From assembly GCF_042678185.1 (NCBI RefSeq), contig NZ_JBHUDQ010000013.1: a DNA stretch of 64,000 nt. One strand, given 5' to 3'. The notes beneath the pieces were generated by a model, which was not told the origin of the DNA, did no database searches, and saw only the letters and a list, made by a program, of their open reading frames with translations. The DNA is from Ramlibacter ginsenosidimutans (GTDB lineage: Bacteria; Pseudomonadota; Gammaproteobacteria; Burkholderiales; Burkholderiaceae_C). The translations under genes were made by a program, and so were the position numbers. Each line of letters opens with the position of its first letter. Position 1 is the stretch's first letter. This document shows, piece by piece, positions 1 through 8,782 of this stretch.

Positions 1-201
1 CAAACTCTCTGCTCGGACAAGTGCCGCGGTAGCATGAAACGTACGCGCGGTTCGATACGCTGCGCTCTCGTAACCGCGCTCCGCCGCCCGGACCGGCTTC
101 CAGGCGATGCCCTTCATGCGGGCCTGCACCGCACGCCGCCTGCCGCGACGATGAGCAGTCGGGCCCCTGCGGGAAGAAGACGGGCCGTCGCGACGGGCGT
201 T

Positions 202-289
202 CGTAGGCTGGCGGTGAGCAACGCGAACCCCAGCGATCCAGCGTGGCGCAGCAAGCTGGGGTTCGCCTGCGGCTCACCACCAGCCTACG
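202..289. repeat. Inverted pair of a dispersed 35-bp repeat (REP/BIME-like)
   Basis: A forward copy starting CGTAGGCTGGCGGTGAGC (202-234) is followed after about 20 bases by its inverted copy ending CACCACCAGCCTACG (255-289), so the transcript can form a long hairpin. A third copy lies at 9762-9796. All copies are intergenic. This is the arrangement of bacterial REP/BIME elements; the family name is my inference. The rest of 1-435 shows no convincing gene. Confidence 0.7.
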
Positions 290-435
290 ATTGCCGCTTC
301 AACCGCCGCAAAGCCGTGCCCTTGAGCCTGAAGCGGGCACCTGGGTGCAACCCGGCGCGCGCCGGGACAGGTCCCGGCGCGACCGGCATTCCCGCACCGC
401 CGCGCAGTCCCTTCCATTTGCGGTAGCCTTGGACC

Positions 436-1290
436 ATGACCCGCCCCGTCCTCACCGACGCCCGCGCGCCGCTGACCCGCAGCGTGTCCATCGTCAACGA
501 GCATGGCGAGAGGGAGACTGTTTCCATTCCGGCGGAGCGGGCCCTGACCGTCTACGTCGACAAGCGCGAGCTGGTCACGCTGATGACGCTGGGCGCGCAT
601 CCGGAATGGCTGGTGCTGGGCTATCTGCGCAACCAGCGGCTGGTCGACGCCCTGGACAGCGTGGACTCGGTGACGGTGGACTGGGAGGTCGGCGCCGCCG
701 CCGTGAAGACCCGCAGCGGCATCGAACGCATCGAGGAACGCACGGCCCACCGCGTCGTGACCACGGGCTGCGGGCAGGGCAGCGTCTTCGGCCACCTGAT
801 GGAAGAGGTCGACAGCCTCGTGTTGCCGCCGGCGCGCCTCACCCAGGCGCAGTTGTACGGCATCGTCAACACCATTCGCCTGCAGGAGAGCACGTACAAG
901 TCCGCCGGTTCGGTGCACGGGTGCGCGCTGTTCCGTGGGGAGAGCATGCTGCTGTTCGTGGAGGACGTGGGGCGGCACAACGCGATCGACACCATCGCGG
1001 GCTGGATGTGGCTGCATGGGCACGACGCGGCGACCGAGCAGGAGCCGCTGGTGTTCTATACGACCGGGCGCCTGACCAGCGAGATGGTCATCAAGTCGGC
1101 GCAGATGGGCGTGTCCATCGTGCTGTCGCGCAGCGGCACCACGCAGATGGGCTACGAGATCGCCGAGCGCGTGGGCTTGTGCACCGTGGGGCGTGCGACG
1201 GGCCGCCACTTCCTCTGCTACACGGCGCCCGAGCGCCTGGTGCTGCAGCCCGAGCTCGCGGGCCAGCGCCTGCGTTCGGCCGGCGCATGA
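436..1290 (+). CDS. fdhD: FdhD, sulfurtransferase for formate dehydrogenase maturation
   Basis: FdhD passes sulfur from the cysteine desulfurase IscS to the molybdenum bis-MGD cofactor of formate dehydrogenases, in the cytoplasm. The 284-residue product matches the family length. Recognisable blocks are TTGCGQGSVFGH around residue 110, SAGSVHGCALF around 155, VEDVGRHNAIDTI around 178 and FYTTGRLTSEMV around 210. The E. coli enzyme has a CxxC pair; here that place holds a single Cys in TGCG, a form I believe is common in betaproteobacteria. No formate dehydrogenase genes are in the window, so its partner must be encoded elsewhere. It is followed closely by the ABC permease on the same strand. 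Confidence 0.93.
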   Translation: MTRPVLTDARAPLTRSVSIVNEHGERETVSIPAERALTVYVDKRELVTLMTLGAHPEWLVLGYLRNQRLVDALDSVDSVTVDWEVGAAAVKTRSGIERIEERTAHRVVTTGCGQGSVFGHLMEEVDSLVLPPARLTQAQLYGIVNTIRLQESTYKSAGSVHGCALFRGESMLLFVEDVGRHNAIDTIAGWMWLHGHDAATEQEPLVFYTTGRLTSEMVIKSAQMGVSIVLSRSGTTQMGYEIAERVGLCTVGRATGRHFLCYTAPERLVLQPELAGQRLRSAGA

Positions 1291-1345
1291 GCCGCCGCTG
1301 CGCCTGGAGGCGAATCGCTGGTCGCGCAGCGCGGAGCGTCGCCCA

Positions 1346-3868
1346 GTGACGCGCTTTCACGCCGCGGCCCTGGGCTGGCGCACGCTGCGGCGTGACCTGC
1401 GCGCGGGCGAGCTCCGCCTGCTGCTCGTAGCCGTGACGCTCGCGGTGGCGGCGCTCACGGCGGTGGGCTTCTTCGCGGACCGGCTGAAATCCGGGCTCGC
1501 GCGCGATGCGCGCGCGCTGCTCGGGGGCGACGCCGTGATCGTGAGCGATGCACCGACGCCCGAGGCCTTCATCGCGCAGGCGCGCGCGCTCGGGCTGCGC
1601 TCGGTGGACTCGCTGCTGTTCCCCTCGATGGCGCGCGCGCCCGATCCGCAAGGCGGTGCCAGCCGGCTCGTCGCGCTCAAGGCCGTCCGTGAAGGCTATC
1701 CGCTGCGCGGCAAGCTCGAAACGGCGCAGCGTGCCGACGCTCCGGGCGCGCCCACGAGCGACGTGCCGCATCCGGGCGAAGCGTGGGTGGATGCGGCGGT
1801 GCTGGAGGCGCTCGGCCTGCACGTCGGCGACCCCTTGCTGCTGGGCGACGCGCAACTGCGCATCACGCGCGTGATCACCACCGAGCCCGATCGCGGCACC
1901 GGCTTCGTGAATTTCGCGCCACGGGTGATGATCCACCAAGGCGACCTGCCGGCCACGCACCTGGTGCAGCCCGCGAGCCGCGTCGGCTGGCGCTTCGCCG
2001 TGGCGGGCGACGAGCGCGCGGTGGCGCGCTTCTCGACCTGGGCCGCGGCGGAAGTGAAGCGGCCCGAACTGCACGGCGTGCGCCTCGAGTCGTTCGAGAG
2101 CGGCCGGCCGGAGATGAAGCAGACGCTGGACCGCGCGGAGAAATTCCTGAATCTCGTCGCGCTGCTGTCGGCGCTCCTCAGCGCGGTGGCCGTGGCGCTG
2201 GCGGCGCGCGGCTTCGCCAGCCGGCACCTGGACGACTGCGCCATGCTGCGCGTGCTGGGTCAGAGCCAGCGCACGATCGCCTGGAGCTACACCTTCGAAT
2301 TCGGCGCGGTCGGCATGGCGGCCAGCCTGCTGGGCGTGGTGCTCGGGTACGCGGTGCACTTCGTGTTCATCGCCTTGCTCGGCGGCTTCGTCGACACGGC
2401 GCTGCCCGCGCCCGGACCCTGGCCGGTGCTGTTCGGCGTCGGCGTGGGCCTCACGCTGCTGTTCGCGTTCGGCCTGCCGCCGGTGCTGCAGCTCGCGCAG
2501 GTGCCGCCGCTGCGCGTGATCCGGCGCGACGTCGGCAACCTGCGGCCGGCGTCGCTGCTGGTGCTGGGCATCGGCGTCGCGGGCTTCGCGGCCCTGCTGC
2601 TCGCGGCCAGCAGCGACCTGAAGCTCGGCGCGATCGCGGTCGGCGGCTTCGCCGGCGCCGTGCTCGTGTTCGCGGGCCTCAGCTGGGTGGCGGTCAAGCT
2701 GCTGCGCCGCGTGGTCAACGAGGCGACCGCGCCGCGCTGGCTGGTGCTGGCCACGCGCCAGATCAGCGCCCGGCCCGTCTACGCGGTCGTGCAGACGAGT
2801 GCGCTCGCCGTCGGCCTGCTGGCCCTGGTGCTGCTGGTGCTGCTGCGCACGGACCTGATCGCGAGCTGGCGCCAGTCGACGCCGCCCGATGCGCCGAACC
2901 GCTTCGTGATCAACGTGCTGCCGGACCAGAGCCAGGCCTTCCTGCAGCAGTTGCACCGCGCCGGCGTGCAGCGGCTGGACTGGTATCCGATGTTCCGTGG
3001 CCGCCTGGTCGCGGTGAACGGACGCACCATAGGCCCGGAGGATTTCCCCGACGAGCGCGCCCGTCGCCTGGTCGACCGCGAGTTCAATCTCTCCTATGCC
3101 GCGCAGAAGCCCGCGTACAACGAAGTCGTCGCCGGCCGCTGGCAGCCGCAGGAGCAGGGCGCCGTGAGCGTGGAGGCGGGCCTGGCGGAGACGCTGGGCC
3201 TGAGGCTGGGCGACACGCTGCGCTTCGACATCGCGGGCACGACCAGCGAGGCGAAGATCACGTCGCTGCGCAAGGTGGACTGGAGCTCGATGCACGCGAA
3301 CTTCTTCGTGATGTACCCCGTGAGCGCGCTGCCCGACATGCCCGTGACCTTCATGGCCGCCTATCGCGCGCCCGGGCAGCACGGCTTCGACAACGCGCTG
3401 GTGCGCGCCTTCCCGAACATCACCAACGTGGACATGACGGCGACCCTCAACCAGGTCCAAGGCGTGCTGGACAAGGTGATCCGCGCGGTGGAGTTCCTCT
3501 TCGGCTTCACGCTGGCCGCCGGGGTCGTGGTGCTGTTCGCCGCCGTGACGGCCACGCGCGAGGAGCGCGCCCGCGAGTTCGCGATCATGCGTGCCGTCGG
3601 CGCGCGCGGCAGCCTGCTGCGGCAGGTGCAGCGCGCGGAACTGGTCGGCGTCGGCCTGCTCGCGGGCTTCCTCGCCGGCATCGTGGCGTCCGTCGTGGGC
3701 TGGGCGCTCGCGAAGTACGCGTTCGACTTCACCTGGACGGCTTCACCGTTGGTTCCGCTCGCCGGCGCCGCGGCCGGTGCGGTGCTGGCCCTCGCGGCGG
3801 GCTGGTGGGGACTGCGCGGCGTGCTGAGCCGGCCCGTCGTCGATACCCTGCGCAAAGCGGCCGAATAG
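1346..3868 (+). CDS. FtsX-type ABC transporter permease (YbbP-like)
   Basis: A large inner-membrane permease of about 840 residues with the architecture of YbbP-type proteins: an N-terminal membrane segment, a periplasmic domain, an FtsX four-helix domain (about residues 265-450), two further hydrophobic helices and a second periplasmic domain, and a C-terminal FtsX domain ending in VVDTLRKAAE. I chose the GTG at 1346 (VTRFHAAALGWRTLRRDL) because the family starts with W-R-x-L-R-R-D-x-R near the N-terminus and the longer frame overlaps fdhD. Family members are linked to lipoprotein or lysophospholipid handling. The matching ATP-binding subunit is not adjacent, which is unusual since YbbA normally precedes it. 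Confidence 0.85.
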   Translation: MTRFHAAALGWRTLRRDLRAGELRLLLVAVTLAVAALTAVGFFADRLKSGLARDARALLGGDAVIVSDAPTPEAFIAQARALGLRSVDSLLFPSMARAPDPQGGASRLVALKAVREGYPLRGKLETAQRADAPGAPTSDVPHPGEAWVDAAVLEALGLHVGDPLLLGDAQLRITRVITTEPDRGTGFVNFAPRVMIHQGDLPATHLVQPASRVGWRFAVAGDERAVARFSTWAAAEVKRPELHGVRLESFESGRPEMKQTLDRAEKFLNLVALLSALLSAVAVALAARGFASRHLDDCAMLRVLGQSQRTIAWSYTFEFGAVGMAASLLGVVLGYAVHFVFIALLGGFVDTALPAPGPWPVLFGVGVGLTLLFAFGLPPVLQLAQVPPLRVIRRDVGNLRPASLLVLGIGVAGFAALLLAASSDLKLGAIAVGGFAGAVLVFAGLSWVAVKLLRRVVNEATAPRWLVLATRQISARPVYAVVQTSALAVGLLALVLLVLLRTDLIASWRQSTPPDAPNRFVINVLPDQSQAFLQQLHRAGVQRLDWYPMFRGRLVAVNGRTIGPEDFPDERARRLVDREFNLSYAAQKPAYNEVVAGRWQPQEQGAVSVEAGLAETLGLRLGDTLRFDIAGTTSEAKITSLRKVDWSSMHANFFVMYPVSALPDMPVTFMAAYRAPGQHGFDNALVRAFPNITNVDMTATLNQVQGVLDKVIRAVEFLFGFTLAAGVVVLFAAVTATREERAREFAIMRAVGARGSLLRQVQRAELVGVGLLAGFLAGIVASVVGWALAKYAFDFTWTASPLVPLAGAAAGAVLALAAGWWGLRGVLSRPVVDTLRKAAE

Positions 3869-3890
3869 GCGTCGCTGCGACAATCGGCGG

Positions 3891-4295
3891 ATGGAGAGCG
3901 AACAGAAGCCGCCGTACGCGACACCCTACGAGTGGATCGGCGGCGAGGAGAAGGTCCATGCGCTGGTGGAGCGCTTCTACGACCTGATGGACCTGGAGCC
4001 CGGGTACCAGGAACTGCGGGCCGCGCACGGCACGGAGCTGGCGCGCGCGCGGCAGAACCTGTTCTGGTTCCTGTGCGGCTGGCTCGGTGGCCCGCAGCAC
4101 TACACCGACCGCTTCGGCCATCCGCGCCTGCGCATGCGCCACATGCCCTTCAAGATCGGCATCGCCGAGCGCGACCAGTGGCTCGCCTGCATGGACCAGG
4201 CGATGGGCGAGACCGGCGTGCCCGAGGACCTGCGCGCGCGGCTGCGCGAGTCGTTCTTCCAGACTGCCGACTGGATGAGGAACACCCCGGCCTAG
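3891..4295 (+). CDS. Group II truncated haemoglobin
   Basis: A 134-residue cytoplasmic haem protein of the trHbII class. The segment RMRHMPFKIGIAERDQWLACM carries the proximal His in RHMPF and the group II Trp of helix G (QWL). An early PYEWIGGEEKVHALVERFYDLM segment matches helices A-B. Such globins bind oxygen or nitric oxide and are often proposed to act in NO or peroxide detoxification. The gene is 22 bases after the permease. It is convergent with the Smr gene and overlaps its end by 4 bases. Confidence 0.9.
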   Translation: MESEQKPPYATPYEWIGGEEKVHALVERFYDLMDLEPGYQELRAAHGTELARARQNLFWFLCGWLGGPQHYTDRFGHPRLRMRHMPFKIGIAERDQWLACMDQAMGETGVPEDLRARLRESFFQTADWMRNTPA

Positions 4296-4930
4296 GCCGA
4301 GGGCTTCAGCAGCACCACCACCGCGCCGGCGCCGCCTTCGTCGCCGCGCGCCTGCACGAAGGCGAGGACCTCGTCCTTCTGCACCAGCCAGCCGTGCACC
4401 TTGCCCTTGAGCACCGGCGTCTTGCCTGGCGAGCCCAGGCCCTTGCCGTGGACCACGCGCACGCAGCGCAGGCCCTGGCGCACGGCTTCGCGCACGAAGC
4501 TTGCGAGCGCCTCGCGCGCATCGTCGGTGCGCAAGCCGTGCAGGTCGATCTCCGCCTGGATGCTCCAGTAGCCGCGCCGCAGCTTGCGCGCGACGTCGAT
4601 GCCCACGCCGGGACGGCGGAAGCTCAGGGCCTCGTCCACTTCCAGCAGCGTGGACGCATCGAACTCGTCGCTGATCGCCTCCTTGAGCACGCGCTGGTCA
4701 TCGAGCTGGCGCTGGGCCGCGACCGGCGCCACCGGCTCCGGTGGATGGTGCACGCGCCCGTGTTCGCGCAGCGGCGCCACCTTGCCGGCGGCGCGCTGGA
4801 ACAGGTTGCGCTCCACTTCGGCGCGGCGCTCGGCCTCGGCTTTCTTCGCGGCCTGCTCGCGCGCGGTGCGTTCCTGCTCCGCCAGCCGCTGCCGGATCGC
4901 CTGCAGGTCCTGCAAGGACCGGGCCTTCAC
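4292..4930 (-). CDS. Smr domain protein
   Basis: A 212-residue protein with a basic coiled-coil N-terminus (QERTAREQAAKKAEAERRAEVER) and a C-terminal Smr domain, recognised by IDLHGLRTDDAREAL and by RCVRVVHGKGLGSPGKTPVLK. Smr domains are small nucleases found in MutS2 and in stand-alone proteins; the LDLHG and HGKG motifs form the active site. Stand-alone Smr proteins of this length are common in betaproteobacteria. The start codon overlaps the radC stop by 4 bases, so the two are probably co-transcribed. Confidence 0.88.
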   Translation of the reverse strand: MKARSLQDLQAIRQRLAEQERTAREQAAKKAEAERRAEVERNLFQRAAGKVAPLREHGRVHHPPEPVAPVAAQRQLDDQRVLKEAISDEFDASTLLEVDEALSFRRPGVGIDVARKLRRGYWSIQAEIDLHGLRTDDAREALASFVREAVRQGLRCVRVVHGKGLGSPGKTPVLKGKVHGWLVQKDEVLAFVQARGDEGGAGAVVVLLKPSA

Positions 4931-5604
4931 AGCAGCCCCTTTTCGGCCATCGACAAGGCCTGGCCTGGCGCGACGACCACGTGATCGAGCACGCGCACGT
5001 CCACCAGCGCGAGCGCGGCCTTCAGCGTCTGCGTGAGCGCCTCGTCGGCGCGCGAAGGCTGCACGGTCCCACTGGGATGGTTGTGGGCCAGCACCACGGC
5101 GGCGGCGTGATGGTGCAAGGCCTTGAGGACGACTTCGCGCGGGTACACGCTGGTCTGAGTCAGGGTGCCGCGGAAGAGTTCTTCGAGGGCGATCAGCCGG
5201 TTCTGCGCGTCGAGGAAGAGGGCGGCGAATACCTCGTGCGGCCGGCGGGCGAGATGCAGCTGCAGGTAATTCTTCACGGCGTCGGGGGAGCCGAACACTT
5301 CGCGGGCCTTCAACTGCTCCGCCATCGCGCGGCGGGCCAGCTCCAGCACCGCGAGCAGTTCGGAGCGCTTGGCCGTGCCGCCGAGGCCCTTGATGGCGCG
5401 CAGGTCCTCGCCGCTCGCGTGCAGCAGGCCGGCCAGGCCGCTGAAGCGATCGAGCACCTCCTGCGCCATCTGGAACACGCCACGACCCGCAGTCCCGGTG
5501 CGCAGCAGCAGCGCGAGCAGTTCGGTGTCGCTGAGCGCACCGGCGCCGCGGGAGAGCAGCTTTTCGCGCGGACGCGCATCGGCAGGCAAGTCGAGCAACG
5601 GCAT
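4927..5604 (-). CDS. radC: RadC (JAMM-domain protein), chromosomal copy
   Basis: The 225-residue product has an N-terminal helix-hairpin-helix-like region (LSDTELLALLLRTGTAGRGVFQMA) and a C-terminal MPN/JAMM domain with the metal motif AHNHPSGTVQPSRADEALT. RadC was first linked to DNA repair, but its real role is uncertain. I chose the ATG at 5604 (MPLLDLPADARPREKLL), which matches the family N-terminus; the longer frame runs through promoter-like sequence. A diverged second copy is encoded at 11955-12626 in the accessory region. Confidence 0.92.
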   Translation of the reverse strand: MPLLDLPADARPREKLLSRGAGALSDTELLALLLRTGTAGRGVFQMAQEVLDRFSGLAGLLHASGEDLRAIKGLGGTAKRSELLAVLELARRAMAEQLKAREVFGSPDAVKNYLQLHLARRPHEVFAALFLDAQNRLIALEELFRGTLTQTSVYPREVVLKALHHHAAAVVLAHNHPSGTVQPSRADEALTQTLKAALALVDVRVLDHVVVAPGQALSMAEKGLL

Positions 5605-5720
5605 CGGTTCGAGTCTAGCGGTGGACGCAGCACGGCGGCGCCGATCCCGCAGCCTATACTGCACGCGCTGCGGTCCCTGTGAGGAGGGGCTGGCCCCGCG
5701 TGGGAATAGGACACAGGATC

Positions 5721-7217
5721 GTGTTGCTCAAGAACTTGTTCGCAGGCGGCCGCGCCGCCAGGTCCGCGCTGGAGCAGCGCATCGCCGCCGCGGATGCCGC
5801 GGGCGACCTGGCCGACGCCATCGCTGCGCGCCGCGCCTTGCTGGAACTCGCCCCGCGCGACGCGGCCACCTGGGTCGCACTGGCCGAACGCCTGCGCCGC
5901 GACGGGCAGCTGGCGCCCGCGGCGAGCGCGTACGAGCAGGCGCTGGACTGCGGGGCCCCGCCCGGGCCCGTGCTGCTGCAGCTCGGCGCCATCCGCCATG
6001 AACTGGAAGACTTCCCCGCCGCGCAGCAGGCCTTCTCGCGGCTGGTGGCGCTGGAGCCCGCCAACGCGGACGCGTGGTGCATGCTGGGCGTGGTCGGCAA
6101 GGACCAGGGCCGCTACGCCGAAGCCATGGCGCATTTCGACAAGGCGCTGCAACTGCAGCCCGCCTTCGCCGAAGCCTTCTTCAACCTGGGGCTCACGCAG
6201 TTCGAACTGGGGCAGCTCGCCGAGGCGAGCCGCAGCTTCCTGCGCTGCGTGGAACTGCGCCGCGGCGCGCCGTGGACGGGTGACCTCGCGCTGCCGCTGC
6301 AGAAGGACCCGCAGCCCGTGCTGGAGCCCATGGACATGGGCGTGAACGAAGTGAAGCTGCGGCACGACTGCGAGCAGTTCGAGTACCTGCTGCAAAACCG
6401 GCTGCTGCCTCCCGCGTACGAGCGCGTGCTGCAGGACTACCGCGCGCTGCTGGCCGAACTGCGCGGCCAGGTGGACGAGAACTCGCTCGCGGGCTTCGAC
6501 GCGCAGCGGCACCCGCTCGTTGCGCGCACCTACAAGCGGCCCGTCTACATCTCGGCCGCCGGGGTGCCGCCGGCGGGGATCATCAATCTTGAGCTCGATT
6601 TCGAGGCGATCCAGGACCGCTACCTCGCCGCGCAGCCGAACGTGCTGGCGCTGGACAACCTGCTCACGGCCGATGCGCTCGCCGCGATGCGCCGCTTCTG
6701 CCGCGAGAGCACCATCTGGAATAACATCAAGCCCGGCTACCTCGGCGCCTATGCCTACGACGGCTTCTGCTCCGAACTGCTGCTGCGCCTGGCCTGGGAC
6801 CTGCGTGCGCACCTGCCGCGTGTGATCCGCGACCATCCGCTGAAGATGATGTGGGGCTTCAAATGCGACGCCAGCCTGCCGGGGCTGGCCGTGCACGCCG
6901 ATGAGGCGGCGGTGAACGTGAACTTCTGGATCACCGAGGACGAAGCCAACCTCGAGCCCGAAGGCGGCGGACTGCAGGTGTACGAGCACGTGGCGCCGCG
7001 CGACTGGGACTTCCGGCGCTTCAACCACGACCCGGCGGTGATCCAGCAGTACCTGGCCTCCGTCGGCAGCGCGCCCACCCGCTATCCCTACCGGGCCAAC
7101 CGCGCCCTCATCTTCGACTCGGACCTGTTCCATGCGACGGACCGTCCCCGCTTCCGCGAGGGTTACCTCAACCGGCGCATCAACATCACGCTGCTGTACG
7201 GCAACCGCCTCATCTGA
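5721..7217 (+). CDS. TPR protein with a 2OG-Fe(II) oxygenase-like C-terminal domain
   Basis: A protein of about 498 residues. The first 190 residues hold tetratricopeptide repeats (for example DAWCMLGVVGKDQGRYAEAMAHF and FFNLGLTQFELGQLAEASRSF). The C-terminal half resembles non-haem iron oxygenases: an HxD pair in GLAVHADEAAVNVNFWI, then a distal His in IFDSDLFHATDRPRF and an Arg in LNRRINITLLYG. These are the expected metal and 2-oxoglutarate ligands. The substrate is unknown; a protein or peptide hydroxylase is possible. I favour the GTG at 5721 (VLLKNLFAGG), since the upstream GTG at 5679 reads through the probable leader. Confidence is high for TPR and moderate for the oxygenase fold. Confidence 0.75.
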   Translation: MLLKNLFAGGRAARSALEQRIAAADAAGDLADAIAARRALLELAPRDAATWVALAERLRRDGQLAPAASAYEQALDCGAPPGPVLLQLGAIRHELEDFPAAQQAFSRLVALEPANADAWCMLGVVGKDQGRYAEAMAHFDKALQLQPAFAEAFFNLGLTQFELGQLAEASRSFLRCVELRRGAPWTGDLALPLQKDPQPVLEPMDMGVNEVKLRHDCEQFEYLLQNRLLPPAYERVLQDYRALLAELRGQVDENSLAGFDAQRHPLVARTYKRPVYISAAGVPPAGIINLELDFEAIQDRYLAAQPNVLALDNLLTADALAAMRRFCRESTIWNNIKPGYLGAYAYDGFCSELLLRLAWDLRAHLPRVIRDHPLKMMWGFKCDASLPGLAVHADEAAVNVNFWITEDEANLEPEGGGLQVYEHVAPRDWDFRRFNHDPAVIQQYLASVGSAPTRYPYRANRALIFDSDLFHATDRPRFREGYLNRRINITLLYGNRLI

Positions 7218-7337
7218 GGCCTCAGCGCTCCTGCAGGCCCTGAGCCAGGCCCTGGCGTCGCGGCGAGCGGCAGGTCCCTGGGGTCATCGCCCGCCTGCCG
7301 GCGGCCGTCCGCCCCGGCTTCCTACAATGGAGGTCTA

Positions 7338-7829
7338 TTGAACGCCCCCTCCATGAGCACCTCGCCCGCCCGCGTCCAGCCGGGCTCCTTCCTGACCCTG
7401 CACTACCGGCTGGCCGGTCCGGCGGGGGACATCATCAATACCTTCGACGACAAGCCCGCGACGCTGACGCTGGGCACGGGTGAACTCTCGCCCGCCGTGG
7501 AGCAGCGCCTGCTGGGGCTGGAAGAGGGCACGCGCGCCGTCTTCGAGATCGCGCGGGGTGAGGCCTTCGGGGACCGCAACCCGGAGCTGGTGCAGTGGGT
7601 CGGGCGCAAGCTGCTCGCGCAGATGGGCGATCCGCTGGAGCGCTACCACGTGGGCGACGTCGTGCAGTTCCCCACGCCCGACGGCCAGGGCCAGTACGCG
7701 GGCGCCGTGCAGCAGCTGGGGGAGGACAAGGACGGCGACGGGCAGCCGGACGCCGTGCTGTTCGACTTCAACCACCCGCTCGCGGGCCAGCCGGTGACCT
7801 TCGAGGTCCAGTTGATCGGGGTGCTGTGA
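7338..7829 (+). CDS. FKBP-type peptidyl-prolyl isomerase (SlpA-like)
   Basis: A protein of about 160 residues with the FKBP-SlyD fold: GSFLTLHYRLAGPAGDIINTFDDKPATLTLGTGELSPAVEQRLLGLEEGTR, then an inserted flap domain and a C-terminal FDFNHPLAGQPVTFEVQLIGV, in which FNHPLAG is the family hallmark. It probably acts as a cytoplasmic folding helper and prolyl isomerase. The first start is TTG at 7338, four bases after GGAGG; the ATG at 7353 is the alternative. It overlaps ispH by three bases, the same arrangement as slpA-ispH (fkpB-ispH) in E. coli. Confidence 0.93.
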   Translation: MNAPSMSTSPARVQPGSFLTLHYRLAGPAGDIINTFDDKPATLTLGTGELSPAVEQRLLGLEEGTRAVFEIARGEAFGDRNPELVQWVGRKLLAQMGDPLERYHVGDVVQFPTPDGQGQYAGAVQQLGEDKDGDGQPDAVLFDFNHPLAGQPVTFEVQLIGVL

Positions 7830-8782
7830 TGCAGGAACCTTCGCGCCCGGGCGGCCCCGACAGCATCCTGCTCGCCGAGCCGCGCGGCTTCTGCGCCGGC
7901 GTCGACCGCGCCATCGACATCGTCGAGCGCGCACTGGAAAAATTCGGCGCGCCCATCTACGTGCGCCACGAGATCGTGCACAACACCTTCGTGGTGAACG
8001 ACCTCAAGTCCAAGGGCGCGATCTTCATCGAAGACCTCGCGGAAGTGCCGCCCGGCTCGACGCTGGTGTTCTCCGCGCACGGCGTGAGCAAGGCGGTGCA
8101 GGAGGAGGCGGCGCAGCGCGGCTTCCACGTGTTCGACGCCACCTGCCCGCTGGTGAGCAAGGTGCACATCGAAGTGGCCAAGCTCGCGCGCGAAGGCTAC
8201 GAGTTCATCATGATCGGCCACAAGGGCCATCCCGAAGTGGAAGGCACGATGGGCCAGGTGGACCACGGGATCCACCTCGTCGAGGATGTCGCCGATGTCG
8301 CGACCGTGCAGCCGGCGCAGAGCGAGCGCCTGGCGGTCGTCACGCAGACCACGCTTTCGGTGGACGACGCCGCCGAGATCATGGCGGCCGTGCGCGCGCG
8401 CTTCCCGAGCATCCGCCAGCCCAAGCAGCAGGACATCTGCTATGCGACGCAGAACCGGCAGGACGCGGTGAAGATGCTGGCGCGCGAAGTGGACGTGGTG
8501 ATCGTGGTGGGCAGCCCCACCAGCTCCAACAGCAACCGGCTCGCCGAGCTCGCGCGCAAGCTGGGCGTCGAAAGCTACATGGTCGACACCGCGCAGGAGC
8601 TGCGCGCCGAATGGCTGGAAGGCAAGGCGCGCGTCGGCCTCACGGCGGGCGCATCGGCGCCCGAGCTGCTGGTGCAGGAGGTCATCGCGCGCGTGAAAGC
8701 GCTCGGTGCGGTGTCCGTGCGCAAAATGGACGGTATCGTGGAGACCGTGAAGTTCCCGCTGCCGAAGGGGCTGAAGCTTTGA
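7829..8782 (+). CDS. ispH: 4-hydroxy-3-methylbut-2-enyl diphosphate reductase
   Basis: IspH is the last enzyme of the non-mevalonate isoprenoid pathway and reduces HMBPP to IPP and DMAPP using a 4Fe-4S cluster. The 317-residue product shows the three cluster cysteines in PRGFCAGVDRAI, FDATCPLVSKVH and DICYATQNRQ. It also has the substrate-binding HEIVHN and GHKGHPEVEGT motifs and the SSNSNRL segment. The ATG overlaps the stop of the upstream isomerase and its stop overlaps the start of the next gene, so three genes form one tight operon. Confidence 0.97.
   Translation: MQEPSRPGGPDSILLAEPRGFCAGVDRAIDIVERALEKFGAPIYVRHEIVHNTFVVNDLKSKGAIFIEDLAEVPPGSTLVFSAHGVSKAVQEEAAQRGFHVFDATCPLVSKVHIEVAKLAREGYEFIMIGHKGHPEVEGTMGQVDHGIHLVEDVADVATVQPAQSERLAVVTQTTLSVDDAAEIMAAVRARFPSIRQPKQQDICYATQNRQDAVKMLAREVDVVIVVGSPTSSNSNRLAELARKLGVESYMVDTAQELRAEWLEGKARVGLTAGASAPELLVQEVIARVKALGAVSVRKMDGIVETVKFPLPKGLKL

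Noticed and set aside
1091..3460. Long open frame on the minus strand opposite the ABC permease (and similar frames elsewhere)
   Set aside because: It is a high-GC shadow frame: rich in Arg, His and Ala with no domain, while the opposite strand encodes a clear permease.
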